From Anoplolepis gracilipes (taxonomy: Eukaryota; Arthropoda; Insecta; Hymenoptera; Formicidae): a DNA stretch of 64,000 nucleotides. The translations under genes were made by a program, and so were the position numbers. The stretch is from NCBI RefSeq assembly GCF_047496725.1, contig NC_132972.1:12663001-12727000 (forward strand), in the 5' to 3' direction. Position 1 is the stretch's first letter. Each line of letters begins with the position of its first letter. A model generated the notes under the pieces. The model did not search any database. It was not told the DNA's origin and saw nothing but the letters and a program-made list of their open reading frames with translations. Below are positions 14,401 through 29,038 of this stretch, piece by piece.

Positions 14401-17400
14401 AGCGCCTTCGAATACATCACAAAAGTGGTGTTAATTTATGTAAAATCTTAGAAACTATTATTTCCAATAACCGTAAATGAATTTTTCAATTTTCATAAAT
14501 TATTCTATTTAAGTTCGTAGACTACTTCTTTAAAATTTATTGAGTTGCATATTTTATTTACTGTTTTTTTTATAAATATCAATTTAATTTTAATAGAAAA
14601 TTTTTATTAAATTTTAATGAAATCGCAACTTATGCAAGAGGAGAAAAAGACCATGACTGACTTTATGGTTACACAAACAGAAACTAGCTTGTAATGGTTA
14701 GCGATGTGGACATTAACATTTTAGAAGGCTAACCACAAGCTATTAATTTATCATTCTACATCGCATTACAACACCGAGTTTGAACAAACATTATTTTGGT
14801 ACTTGATATATCGTTGACTTAGTTTAATTATGTCTGAATATTACGACATTTTGCAAGCTTTAAAAGAGAGATTGGTCTCACTGAAATATGTTTACAAAAT
14901 TAAAATAGTATATTAATTCTGAAATTACATCGTTTAAGCCATTTGTTTTTATTTTATCAAAATCGCCATATCTAAAATACAATTTATCAAAATACTTATT
15001 CCGTCATTTTCAGCAAAATTATTATAAAGTACTCTGCTGAATCGTTAAACGATCAAGAATTTTCCAAATTCAGTAAATCCCCTTTTCAACAAAAATTCAC
15101 AGTATATAATCACCGTATTATTAATGAATGCGACCTGGCTACTCGCCAGCAGTCACTGTCTACGCTTTCTATAACAATCCAAGCCTGTTAGCATCACAAA
15201 TGGACAAGTACGAGATCGATAACCCCAAGTCCGTCCGTTTTAACTTGTACAAAATGATCAAAAATGACGCAAACGATATCAATGAAATTTGTTATATATA
15301 TTTTTTTTTCTTTTTTATAGATATCGCTTGTATCGTATAAAATAACGAGCAACGGTATAGCGTCTCGACGCGTTATAAAGTTACCACTTGCAAAATCGCA
15401 GCCTCGTTCGCGCCTAGCACGTGTAATAAATTTCATGGACGAGTTGATTTTGGAAGCAGAGTAAGATAAGTTTTGAATATCTTGCTCTCTAAAGTAGGTA
15501 CATCGTAGTAATTTCCATTCGCATCCTACTTAAACGTGCTCCAAAGTTAGACTTACAGTACTTTCAAAGTTAATCAGCTCTTATTAATGTTATACATTTA
15601 GAACTTTCGATCTTGGCAATGCTAGCATAAGATATAAATACGATGAGCAAAAATAAAGTATACGAGTAAGAATGATTTATAATGTATAAAATCGGAAAAA
15701 CTATAAACTTGTTTTTATCGTTATTCTTTAAATAGTATTCTTATATTACCTATGTATAAAAAAAAATTTTACTACCAGTAAAGAAAAAAATAAAAAATAT
15801 AATATTAAGATAGAAATAAGTAATATTTTGTTAGGTTTAGTCAAATCTTATAAATATAAAATTTCATCTTTTTTATTTCATTATCATCTTAATGCATTGA
15901 AATAAAGAAGAAGCTTCAAATTACTAAAATCCGCGTGTCTTGTATATCTTTATCCTTAATAAGAAAACTTAGCGGAGGCACGTCTTGTTATGCTGCATAT
16001 AATAAGATAATCAGCAGGATCGAGTGCGCATTTATCCAGTAAAGCTTGCGAAATGATTCACCTGCGGCCGAGGTAGAAATTAAGAGTTAATCTGAGTATC
16101 TGGAGCACGTGGCATCACGCGTTATAGTCCTAATGGCTGGGATTATCTCAGATGAATATTATGCAGCTAGAGATGCTTTCTTCGCTAAAAGCGCAGCTAA
16201 GGAAGTGAAATCTTGAGACGGTGAGTAATATAAAATTTTGTGTAAAATTCGCACGAAGAAGAACGTAGTGAAAAGATAAAAAGATAAAAAGTGAAAGAGG
16301 ATAGCGCGTAAAACCACGGCGAAGGTTCCTCGTTGGAAAATATACATTCGTCCTTTCATAGCGCGAATTCGGATTATCGGAAAAAGCGTGGCTACGAAGT
16401 GTGCGTTACAGCAAAGTGAATTCTTGCGAAAGCATCTCGGGGCTCGCCTTCGATTTGGCCATTGGAGAACGTCGCGACTGTGTAATAGTTGTTTTCCCAG
16501 TTAAAAGCCTGGGCTATAGACGAGCTCTACTACGGGCGCGGCAAAATAAGTTGCAGTCTCTTACAAACTACTCTTGCAGAAGGCACTCTGTTGCATCATG
16601 ATATAATGTGTAGTAGGAAGAAGTATACAGCAGAAAGGGTTCTTTTAAAACACAATTGTAGTTATGCTCTTCGTTTTATTTATTTTACTACGTATGTAAT
16701 AAAATAAATAAATTCGTTGTATTTATTTTACTATATATAATAAAATAAATATAACGAATCAAACTATGTTCAGTATAAATCAAAGTACAATATATATAGA
16801 GAGAGTGTGTATGAATATGTATAGGAAATACATACAGCTTTTTTTCTCATAAAACAAAAATGTTAAATTAAAATCTATGCTCTTAAAAGCTTTTAAATAA
16901 TATTCTTATTTTATAGACTTCCGTTAGTAATGACAATTATTATTAAAAAATCGACATTAAACGATTATAAATTTACATGATTTTCAAGTAAAGTTGGTGG
17001 AGTCGATAGTAGATTCTGGATGTAAAAATCTTATTATTAGTTATGCTACAATTAACAACACGGTACCTTTCAGAGTATATAATGTTTAACAATCAACTTA
17101 TTCCGATATAACAAATCTCTTATAAGAGGAAAAACAATGGAATAAAAATGGCAGTGCTGACTATGGATAACTATGTAGTGTTAGTTCTACTATTTTTTAT
17201 GTTCGCAATAATGATACCCTATGAAACCCGAGTTCGACTCTGCTACGATTTATAACTAACGCCAGCAACATTTCATCGACAACGTATTGTAATTCAAAAT
17301 TCTAACGGAATTCGGAACACGCGAAACATGTACATCCGGTGCGTGAATTCTTCTTGCCGATGGACCGTTGTATTTCGCGTCAATATGCAATTTGTTGTAC

Positions 17401-17989
17401 TAGCTGTAGATCCACAGTGCGGCAGTTTTCACGCTTGTGAAACTATATTTTTTTTTTTTTATGTAAAAACCTATGTACATGCATCGTCATTTTGCAGGAA
17501 CGTATCTAATAAATATCAATAGCTGTCATATAAAAATTTATTTACAATGTGTTAGTTAATATTGTAATATAACAAATAAAACAATTTTGTTAGACATAAA
17601 AATAATATTCTAACTTTCAACTTTCTCTATAAAATTTTATATGTCATATTTTAAGCTTTCGCTCACGTACTACAATAATACAGATTCGACGCACATACGT
17701 ATATGTTTTTGCTCTGTTTTTTGCCCCAATATTATATATATTTCATATAAATAATATGTAATATATTAAATATATATATTAATTATTATATCACTCTTTA
17801 ACGAAAGAGAGAAAGAGATTCATCGTATTTATTACTTTTGGATGGAATATTATCGCGATATAAATAGCTTGAGAGTTAAATTACACGATGAGAGATGTAA
17901 AAGCATTACGACAACCGCGGACAGTCAGGGTAACCTGTTAACCCGACTGTAATAATAACACAGCTTGTGATTGATTACCTGTGTTCCAG

Positions 17990-18147
17990 GCGTACGTCGA
18001 TCTGGTGAAGGCCTGGGGCTGGAAGAGTTTCACCATTATCTACGAGAACAACGAAGGGCTCGTACGATTGCAGGAACTTTTGAAAGCTCATGGACCTAGT
18101 GAATTTCCTATTACGGTCAGACAGCTGAGCGAAGGATCGGAGTATCG
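17990..18147 (+). CDS. Kainate-type ionotropic glutamate receptor, internal exon B (amino-terminal domain)
   Basis: This exon continues directly from exon A in phase 0, starting AYVDLVKAWGWKSFTIIYEN, then GLVRLQELLKAHG, and ending with EGSEY plus two bases of an Arg codon. The order matches the family: GluK2 has [20 protein letters not shown] followed by GLIRLQELIKA. The segment covers the helix and strand that cross between the two lobes of the bilobed amino-terminal domain, which drives subunit assembly in this family. The acceptor is ttccag (17984-17989) and the donor is GTGAGT at 18148. The last codon is split after CG and completed by A at 46021 (Arg). No frameshift or stop interrupts the 52 complete codons. 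Confidence 0.95.
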
Positions 18148-18648
18148 GTGAGTTTCAGTCTACTCTTATTCTCTTTGCGGCGTACTAGTTTCCTTTCCGA
18201 CGAAATGAATTCGTGGTATTTAAGTCCTCCTTGCGTCTCGATATTTTAACGCATATTACTCATTTATTATACGATGGATTTTACAAATTTACATTCTACT
18301 TTGTATAATTTATGTGACGTTTTCAAAAGAATTAAATTTATCAATTTCTCTATCTTTATCTCTTTTTTGCATAATTTTAACATTTCTGAATTTATACTGC
18401 GAATTGGTAACAATAATATTGCAAATGAAAACGCCACGCTAAGCTGGCTGTCGCCTCGCTACTGGAATTTACTTTCTGGGTTAGATTCGGATGGTTTAGA
18501 TTAGAGTGCTTCGCTTTCCGAGTTTGCAAGAAAATTTAGTGTGATTATTCTGCTCTATCACAATTTAAATATGTGCCAAATTTAAAGGAATTCGATGTAC
18601 GTCAACCAAAAAAAAGATAGACCGACTATATTATATATATATTATATA

Positions 18649-18649
<1 letters not shown>

Positions 18650-18709
<60 letters not shown>

Positions 18710-18710
18710 T
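18650..18710. repeat. (TA)n microsatellite
   Basis: A TA tract of about 58 bp lies some 500 bp downstream of exon B. It creates a spurious open frame of alternating Tyr and Ile. Confidence 0.95.
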
Positions 18711-21700
18711 TATATTAATATTTTTTGAAGAAGCAATTTTATATAAGTCAATTAGATTTACTCAAACTAAATCAAATGATACAAAAAGATATCTTAAGAA
18801 AATATGTCGAAAAATTCATCAATTTTGAAATTTTCTTCTTGTTATCAAATTTCAATGAAATCATGAGCATCACAAAAGCTTAATTATTTTTCGTTTGAAT
18901 TGATTATTCGATATTTAGTTTCTAATACGCGCTACACATCTATTCGATCGATACGTTTACTTGCAACAGCGGACAGATCGTTACTGTGTTTGACACTTCG
19001 AAATGATCTGATGAGATCGGTTTCTCGTGATTGATATCATCGTGGCATTAACAGTGAGCCGAAACATCAGTCGTATCATACACCGCATGACTGCACACCG
19101 AGAATGGCCTATTAAGATTGAAACGTCGTTGTCGGCGTGTAACGCTTATTGGGATGATCTTCTTAAGCAGAATTGCAATGTGGACGTGGCAGTATCGATC
19201 GTCCGACCGCTTCGTCGGTGGGAAACTGTGTCAACTGTGAGGCAGCCAATGGGCGAATCTTCCTCGTCCCATTTTACCCGATAACCCGTTTTCTCCTCTT
19301 ATCTTTTTGACGCTGATGACACCGGAACTGTCTCAAGGAACATCTCGCGATTACGATTAAACGTGTTATTAAAATTAAAATTCTATTTAATACAATCGAA
19401 ATAAAATAAAGACTGAGTATTATTTTATTTCGATATATTTGCACTTCTTAGGTTTAATTGTCAAGAATCTATAAATCTATAAATTTACGAAAGCATTCTA
19501 AAACACTCAATGGCTTTTTTATAAATGAATTTCTAGAATCCTAAACGATTATAGAATCCGTAGATAAAAGAAAATGCAAATTTAAGATAATTTATATACT
19601 CATATTTTCTCTCTACGAAATATTTTAAGACTGTGATAATAAAAACTGGACAACTAGTTAAACATATAATTCTTTTTTTTTTTTTTTTAAGTTCTTTTTT
19701 TTGTAAGTCAATTTATAAATCGTTGGTTTAAAGTTTAAAGTGTTGTTTCCGTTTACAATCTTGACCTCTGAAGGTGTTGCAGAAATATATGTATCTATAC
19801 TTTTGTCCCCTGCATCATGCCATATTATACGTTCTGCGGAAAAAGTTTCTCGTAAGTTGCATTATTCATAGAGACCATCCACGACGGTGACTTATTGCTA
19901 CCGCCCTACGGCTAGAGAAGGGTAAAACGATAGGGATTTGAATAAATTCGGTTAGATTTGCCTCTGGACGTGCGACGTATCCTGTCTTAAAATTCATCGC
20001 TCGCGCTACACTCTCCTTGTTCCAGCAAAGCGACCAATTTACAAAACTTCCGCGCAGCTCGTACCGCATGCGGTACAACGTATCGAGCGAATGTATCGGT
20101 GCAGGCCTTTTTTCTCTCGGTAAAGCAAAATTGTTTCGGAGAGATAAAGAGATTTCCATTCAAAACGCATTAATATTTTTAAGATTCGGACTTTTGAATT
20201 TTTTCGTTATCAACCTTGAAATAATCGATCCAAAAATGAATATTGTATTAATATTCTGACAAATAACTTTATACATATATACAGATAAAAGGCTAGTTTT
20301 AATCCATTTTAAATTATTAGTATACGGTTTCGTAAACAATAAATATCAAGAGAGAAACGGATAACTTGTTTTAATAATTTACATGTTACTTCAACCGCAA
20401 TACTGTTGGCGCTCTTGGCAGGTTCGCGATCGTGTCTCTTCTCAAGATGTTGAAAGATTACTTCGATGCGCTGACTTGGTACAGTTATTCCCCGACGTGA
20501 ACGAAGGAAATGAACGACGCTCGTGGAGGATAGTGCAGCCGCGAGGCGGAAATGAAGTCGTATCTTATCTCGGTCCCACACCCCTCCAACACAACTCACC
20601 GAGATTCCCAAAGTGAATAATTCTCCGACCATTCATTTTGGCGTTCCGTTTTAGCGCGAATGCTCGTAGTATGGACAAAAGAAGAAGGGCGAATGAAACC
20701 CGCATGAAAACAGGGAGACCGGCAATGGCGAAATAAAACTGTCTCTCCTATTTTTCCAAGACGTGCAGACGCGAAGAAAAGAGAAACACACACGTGTGTC
20801 CGAAAAATTGAACTTTTTCCGTCCGGGAGTGAAAATCGCAAAATGGATTAAAATTGCTCCGCGACGATTTGTAGCTATAGAAAGGGAGCTTGATGAGAAG
20901 GTAACGATGTAGAAGCATTATAAGATAGAACTCGAACTATTCTTAGTAAGCTCGAATACGAGTAGTCACAATGAGAGTCTGATACATATGAACACTGAAT
21001 AGTTCTCAAAGCAGTGAGATAAGAACACGCGATTATATTCGTATGTGTAATAGTTCTCGTTGAACTCGTATGAGAGATTATTATCCTTGAAGCTATGACT
21101 TTCGAAGCGGACGGACACCTGAAAGCACTTAGCTTTTGCGTAAGAGATTCTGCGAGAGAAATGCGAGAGGAGCGGATCGACAGGCTCGCGCTTTATCGTG
21201 GAGAACACACTTCGAGAGCAAGGAGAACTGACAAGGATAATCGCGGGGAGGAGAGATACGTGAGTTTTACTGGCGATACAGTTTCGCGGTTAAACCGCTT
21301 ACCGCGCGCAAACAGTTGCAGTTGCACTTGGCCACGCAGAACACAGGCTGACAGTGATATAAAACTTTATCTCCGTCGAACGCGCGAGATGACCGCTTTA
21401 AAATCGCTCTTTCAACACGTTGAGGATAATATTGGGGCAGTGATTTTGGCGAATGACACTTCTGCACGCAACAAGTGCATAGTCGAGAACGTGGACTAAC
21501 CAAAAAGTTTGACAAAATTTGAAAAAATTTGACATTTTGACAAGTAGGATTTAGAATATATATGTCGAGAAAAAAATAAAATATATCTATTTTTCACATT
21601 CGTTAGTAACATCATATAACTATACGAAGACCTATATGATATCTAAAAAAAATATCAAAGTAAAAAGATATTAATTCGAAAAAAAAGAATACTTTTTATA

Positions 21701-23874
21701 TTACCATTATACATATTTTATAAAGTTTACTTTCTGTGCACCACAGTATTGAATTTTATAACAGAATTTTAAAAATATCTTCACAACTCACGAGTTGTGA
21801 ACGAGTTATATAAAAAGTTATACAAAATGCATCGTAGACGACTGATTTCCAATACTATTTACATTACGGATCATTTAAGAATTAATGTGCCGTGTGCACG
21901 TGTTTCTATAAACGAACCAGCATGGCGTTTACGCTCAGCGGCGCTTAATCTTCCGCAGATTCGGGAGAGTACGTCGAGCGGTAACTCAAACGATCTGTCT
22001 ATATCGAAATCCTGAAGTCGAGTCTAAGGTTCCGTATTGAGCAAATTGCGAAAGCCTGCCGCCTGTCGCTAAGTCACTCGCTTAATAGAGAGAAACAGGA
22101 AGATAGGAAGAAGCAACGCGTACGCGAGAGAGAACTAGTACGGCATAAGTAATTGAAATGTTTCGAAGCCGGTCGTGTGGAAATGCTCGGTTTCGATGGA
22201 GTATATATACCCGGCCCGTCCGCAGTTATACGACTGGCATGATGATGAGCTTCCCTCTCGGAAAGACTTCAAACGCATCAGCCAATCCGGCTACGGCTAC
22301 CAACTTCGGGGTAGTTTCCGTCTGTACTCGCACGGATGGTCCGGCAAATCTTACGTCACGTTTCCCGCCGACTCGACTCGGCCGTCCGATTGATCAAAGA
22401 AACATCGCCGACGAGGGAATGAGAAGTACCATCTTCTTTCCTTCTTCTTCATCTGTCTCGCCAATTAGGATCAACTGCGAGACTCTGTTCGAAAGTGTTT
22501 CTTTGATCGATTATGTAATATTTCGCCGCGATTTAAATTGAAACCAGAAATAAAATTAATATTTATCCATGATATTATACGCATATGCACCTTAATATTT
22601 TAAGACATGCATATACATGTCGAAGTGCACGAGAAATTTATACATAAAAGCATTTAATCCTTACTTCCTATTGTTGTTTTTGGCACTAACCGCACAGATG
22701 AGTCAGCGTATTTTCGGTAATGTTATTAATATGTAAAAGTGTTTTAAAAATTTCGAAAAAATTTAGATATTTCCTTTGATCCTTCGAAATAAAGAGTGCA
22801 ATAATAAATTTAAAAAATAACTTGTTAAATATATATATGTTTTAAGGTTATTTGTTTTTAAAAAATTGACGCTTTGAAAAAAATTTGAAAATTGAAAAAT
22901 CAGAGATGAAAATAATCCACCAGTACAGAATAAGGATTAATAAGAAAAAATTTTATTTGCCGAATATCTATTAATTTAAAAATTTAGATTAAAAAATATG
23001 TGCAAATTTAAAGCACAAAGAGAGGGATCGAAATCATATATAATTCTAAGTCCGTTGATAAAAATAGTGATGTGTTTGGACAGGTAAAATATTTATATAT
23101 GTATACATACATATGCTTTTTCGTGCTTAAATATGTGCGGAAATGCTTTTCAAGAGACATATCATAATATCAGTTATACATGTAGGAGTTCTACTGCACG
23201 ATACTGATTAGGAGAATTATCGTTAGTTATATAATACTCCACGAATTTTCGCGAATTAATCCTTTATACATGAGAAACTCACGATGTTGTTCAGATTGCC
23301 AACGTGCGGTAATACGCACGTTATGTATATATGCTCTTCTATTGTGATTTCAATTGGAGAAATTCGAGTTTATAGTCCGTTATATGGCGCGTAAATGTAT
23401 GCTGTTTGTTATAAATTTCACATGGATAACAGTGTAAAATATCGAATACCTTTCATGTTTGCACGAACAGAAAGCTACCTTTTGAAAGCCGTTAATGGAA
23501 CTGTGATTAGTAATTAAAGAATAATATTCGTAAAGAAGTCTAAATATATCTTGCTTTTATAAATGAACTGAACAGATTGCTTTAATTAAGAGTTTACAAA
23601 ATATTGTATTATATGAGATTATTTTGCTGCCGTTCTTTAATATTGTACAACGTAATTATTGAAGTTTTTTGTAAAATAATTGTTTTAAAATAAATATACG
23701 AGAATTTTATATGATTTTTTTACAAACATATGCATACTTTGTGCAAGATACTATTTTATATAATGAGATACATTAATTGGTGCATGAATAATAATATTAA
23801 AAAATATATTAAAATCATTATTGTCTAGATTTTCGATATTTTACTGCTGAAACCATAGCACATGAGCAACATGT

Positions 23875-23884
23875 ATGTGTGTGT

Positions 23885-23954
<70 letters not shown>
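23875..23954. repeat. (GT)n microsatellite, long
   Basis: About 80 bp of nearly pure GT with one GTAT interruption near its 5' end. This is the only long GT/CA tract in the window. Confidence 0.95.
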
Positions 23955-23956
<2 letters not shown>

Positions 23957-26900
23957 ACGTATACATAGCTTTGTAGTAGATCAGATCACAAAAATGGAGA
24001 TCGACTGTCACAGATACTCGTAGATCTCCGTCTTTCTCGGTTTCCGTTTTGCAGAATTGCATCCAACTTGATATTATCTTTCATGCACGACATACATGCT
24101 GCGCGACTGACTGGATAGAAATAAGCGAAGAAGCTCTGGTGGGACACGAGAGAGTACCAAACGTACCGAGCGGCGGGATAAAACGTGTCGCAGTCCGAGC
24201 ATTTCATCGAATATATTGCCGTGCTGCTACGTGGGAAATTGCGCAATAAACTTCCAATCTTGCGAAGAAAATGCGCGAAGAAAAAATGCTTTTTTGACGG
24301 AGAAGCGTCATGCGATTTATATAATTAGTCACGCATACAGAGAGCATGAGATATTGTTTAATATCTAATTAATTTTAGAAACTTTAATTAAATTTTAAAA
24401 ACTTTAATTAAATAATTGACTATACGCACTTTTTGAGACAAAATACAGCCATATGTGATGGCCCAAACAACGTGACATTTCAGCCATCACAGTAAGACAG
24501 ATTAATAATTAACATTGCATTAAAATTTAACAGATTCTCGAGTTTTAATTACGTTTATGTAATTAATTTTCGAAGATAATGGAAATTGATCCGTTGCAAT
24601 TTTGTGAATAAATTACCGTCAGAAATAGATAGTAAATTTTCATGGAAAACGCATTTTTGTCTGATCAGGAATTGAAATAAGAATTTAATATTTTCATATT
24701 CTTGATTTTCGTCAAAATTGGTGATTTCATTACTAAATTCATGAAAAGAGCTTACTTCTTGTTTTATTATTTTTTAAATAAAAATTTAAAAAAAGATATG
24801 AGACATCTAGACATAAAAAATATTCTAATTACTTTCTGTCAAATCTTTTTGTTTTTAGATAATTACATAGATGAAAAATATGAATCCATATCTATGTTTG
24901 GAATACTTACGTGTTATGCTTACGCATCTCATTTTCGCGCCATGGTCCTAACATCTATCACTTCCGAAGTTTCCTTGCGGCAAGCCGTTTACGTGCTTAC
25001 AAGTTCCATGGAAATGCAGTTCGTGTAAACGCGTCAAGCTACGAGGCAGACGATAGAAACTTGTTAAGCGGCGAGTTTTATTGCGCTTCTTCGTATTCCA
25101 AACACGTCACACTGGGAAAGATAACTCGGCTGCCAAAGTTTCGAAGCCGTCTGGGTATTGTAAATTTTCCCATTGTTTTGAGCCAGATCTCCGTAATCTT
25201 CGTAAGAACGACCCACCAACTCGTTGTGTCCCAAAAAGCGCTTTGTGTTTACGAATTATTTACTCCCTTTACCTTCGATCGATGGCTGCTGAAAGCTGGT
25301 ACGTTTTGCGAGCAAGCTTTTTGTCTCGTTAATAATGTTGCCATGTGAAGTATCGTAAAGCAGACGATTCCTCTCGATAACGAGGAAATGGGAAAGCGAG
25401 GAACCGTGACGCCTTAACGGCTCTCTGCCAGAAAGTTCTGTTTGAAATTTTAACAGCTAGATCCATCGTCTCGCTACGTAAGCACTTTTCGAGCATTCGC
25501 AAAACTTTATAAACCTTTAATCGATATCATTTCCGCAAAAAAATAAAGTCTTTTTTTATAGCTTGAAAAGTAATTTTTCTCTTGTATCCATACAAAATGC
25601 ATCGATAATTCTTTCGATTCTCTTTTTTCAATAATAATACAAAATGTATTATATAGAGAATATATAGAGAAATATATAATTGTCTTTATCAAAAAAATTT
25701 GGTTAAAGTCTTTACTTTTATATACAAAATTTTCGAAATTCTAGCATTTAATTATTATAAATTATATTTTTATTAACTTTAAATAATTTGGAATTTATTA
25801 CAAAATACATACTTCTTATTGATATATTCCATGTTTTTTTTATTATAATGAGAATAAATATGAATTATTCGTGCAGCGTGGGTTGAACTTTTTACATTAT
25901 ACAATCTTCGAGTCACAGATGCGTGTTCCTAAAAGGTCTCATAAAAAATTCTCGCTTGTCCTTTCCTCGCGACAGCAACATCTCGTTTTCCTTTTCTACG
26001 CGAATTTCACTGTCAGGAAACTTCTAGCTTCCGCGTTGTATCCTTGCCAAAAGCAAGGGAGAGAGAAGGAGCAATGTCGTTTAAGTCCACTCTTACGTAT
26101 CTGATATCTATTCGGCTCCGTTAGTTCTCCGCGGGGAACGCGACGTTGCGAGCATTATCCTGAAGACCGGCCCGCGCGAAATGAGGTTTCCATCAGTTAG
26201 TTTGCAAATTCTCACGAGTTACTTGGCCGCACAACGACAGAGTTTCAGTCGAGAGAGTCGTGCTCAAACTCGCGTTAGCTTGATCGGGGGTGGCTCGGGT
26301 TAAACTTTTGCGAGAGATCGTCTCATCTTCGAGATCGCGCCAAAGGCACTGGCGTTCCTCAAAAATAAAAATAGATATATTCATAAAATATAAGAACTGT
26401 AATATCCTCTTTCCTCGTATACGTTGTGTCAGAATAATCTTTGCATCAGTATTCTCTCCTAAATGTGTCGTACAATATATATTCTGTAAAATTAACATTG
26501 AATGATTTTGATGTTTATCACTATAGTAAAAACAATAATTATTTCGTATTTTAAATGAAGCTATGTTTAGTGCTACAATAAGAGATTATAATTACAAATA
26601 TACTAGATGATTTTTTTATATAAAAAAAATATCAATGTTACATGCATAAACAAGTATATATATGTAAAATAAAAATAAATCTTTCGCACGACCAGAGAAA
26701 GAAATTGCTGTTCGGAATTAATATTTTTCTTTTAGCTATATAAATTAATATTAATAATCTCTGCAAATTAATAATAATCTCAAATAGTCTGTAGTCATGA
26801 ATATTAATAATCTCTTCAGAATCTTTGAACAGGCTCGAGAGAGAAAGATTAAAAGTATCAATATTCTATAATTTTTCTTAACAAGATACAGTTATCGGTA

Positions 26901-29014
26901 ATCGATACTTTTAAGCATCTCGACAACTTAGTCCTTTAGTACTTGAGGAACTAGGTTGTTATATAAAGAGGTGATATAAAGACGTTTTTATGACACTTTC
27001 TTATTTTTGTCATTTTCAATTTCTTTTCAGATTAAAGATCGCGGCTTCGTGTCAGTAGAAACGTCAGATTTAGTCATACATTAGCGAAACGAAAGACGCG
27101 TTCTTATTGACCACTCAGAAAATATGACCGTGCGCGACCACTTAAGAAATTGTATAAGAGACACGATGCATCATCGTCCTTCGGGAATAGACGAGAACAC
27201 TGCTCGAGATGCATGATGGATGTTGTAATATCACAAGAAAGAGTGGATGAAACATGGATATTGATAATAAACCTGAATTATTTTCACAAAAAGAAAACGA
27301 TTCTGATGGGTCTGATAAAATTTCTTATCCTAATAATAGCAATACATATAATCATCTCAAAATGCCATATGTATAAATATCAAAAGAAAAATAAAATGAT
27401 ATAAATATTAAATTTGTGAAAAATTATGGCGGATGTTTAAATGTGTGACAATTGCTGATGTTCACCCGGATAACATATGACATTTTTATATGGTTGTCGT
27501 TGCACTGAAGGATTGTGGAGCACAGTACCGATAGGAAAGTTTCAGTTATAAATTGTGAAACTGCAACGTCCCGATAGGCAGCGATGGCTGAATAAAGCGG
27601 CTTTTGTGCGCACGATAATATGCCGCTTTTGAAAGAACCGAGTGGTTGATGGACGACGGTAATACCTACTATAACGTCGCGGCATGAAAAAAGTACGTGC
27701 ACTAAAAACTCGGTAAGGTCAGTAATAGCGTTATGTATGCTAATACTTTATGCATGACATCGCGAAACTTTTTTCCCGATAAGTCGCAAAACTGCGGCAT
27801 TTCGATAACCAGTAATATTTGAATTAAAATAACAATCGATTCAGTAACGCGTCGCTTTTTGGATTCGTATTGGCAATTAATCATATTTGAATACGAATAA
27901 AATTCTGAGAGCTTCGTAAGTGGCACTTAAATTTGATTGCGACGGTCAAGGCAATCAATATGAAATTTATTTAACAGCAACATCTGTGAAAGTCATTTAC
28001 GCAATTTATCTGTATTTTAATATAGAAATTTTGATACAAATTGAAGGTATAATAAAAAATCATTAGATACCCTATTATAAGTATTGTTAATAATTTTGTT
28101 TCTTATGCATTGTATATAATATTTGTTTAAAATATTCTTGTTATTATTTATTTTAATCAAATTGTATTTTGATAAAAGTTTTAAAAAAGCCATATCCAAA
28201 ATATTAGTGAAACTAAAATTATGTAAATAATAGTAAAAATCTGTGCAGTGCCTCTTCTGTACAAAGCTTGCATATCGCAATAAATATAAAAACTGGCTAT
28301 ATAAGAAATATAAAAATATAGTTTATAATATAAATATTTTTTCAAGATACTTGCATGTGAATTAAATATATGAAATATTATTGCAGCAAATAATATAACG
28401 ATATTGCAAATGTCCTGGTATTTCGCACACGGATATCTTGGACTCTACTTGAAAACTTATATACCTAGGGAAAATGCGCGTCTAGACACATTCTCTTATA
28501 TTATTTCCCTGTTTATCTTATCGTCGTAAGTACATGTACATAAACATAAGCATTTCGTGCGAGAGCATTGCACGCGCTCAACATAGAGGCAATGGAAAAT
28601 TGCGTCTTGTGCGACACATTTTTACTACGACCTATGTACAAAAATAGAACGAAAAAGAACGCTCTAACTTCGTGACACATTACAACAACTTGAAGTCTCA
28701 CTTCATCACATGTCAATCTATCTCTTTAACACATAGCGATAACAATTGTGTAATTCGGCTTTATAATTTATGCGAAAACTTGATGTTTTGTTAATAGTTG
28801 AAGCTTCGCGTTTGCGAAACTCTTGCGTTTGCTGTTTATCAGTTTACCGATACAAACAAGTAATCCACAACGTTTGCTACCTTACCTTAAACTTGGCGTT
28901 TCGTCGGAATAAAATATTTGTTCGCAACTCGAGTGGAAATTTTGCGAACATAGCATATAATTACGTTTCTGCGTAAACTGTAATTTAGTAAAGAGAACAA
29001 ATATCGAGAACGAC

Positions 29015-29038
29015 TATCTCTCTCTCTCTCTCTCTCTT
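29015..29038. repeat. (CT)n microsatellite
   Basis: A run of about 12 CT units. Confidence 0.9.

Larger units (their letters stand above)
747..17989 (+). other. Intron of about 17.2 kb between exons A and B
   Basis: This phase 0 intron has a GTACGT donor and a CCAG acceptor (17986-17989) after a short pyrimidine stretch. It is mostly AT-rich, with CpG-richer patches near 3180-3560, 6190-6660, 7400-7960, 10980-11270, 11600-11890, 12490-12800, 13870-14340 and 16000-16650. It contains several microsatellites, a short MITE (5462-5700) and a fold-back repeat (about 6751-7188), listed separately. Open frames up to 126 codons (13877-14257, minus strand) show no recognisable domain. No RNA gene was recognised. 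Confidence 0.85.

Noticed and set aside
17221..17265. GAGTTCGACTCTGC, resembling a tRNA T-arm
   Set aside because: No matching acceptor, D-arm or anticodon stem could be placed around it.
21095..21499. 134-codon open frame on the plus strand
   Set aside because: It is Arg-rich, without motifs, and opposed by an open frame on the minus strand. Composition explains it.
22195..22250. TATATATA box followed by a CAGTT initiator-like motif in an intron
   Set aside because: The spacing is too short for a standard core promoter and no downstream exon is visible, so it is likely coincidence.
24911..25348. 145-codon open frame on the plus strand
   Set aside because: No domain is visible, and a second frame (25081-25332) is open across the same patch.
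26923..26959. Short imperfect hairpin ACAACTTAG...CTAGGTTGT
   Set aside because: The stem is short with mismatches and matches no microRNA I know, which is within chance for this amount of sequence.
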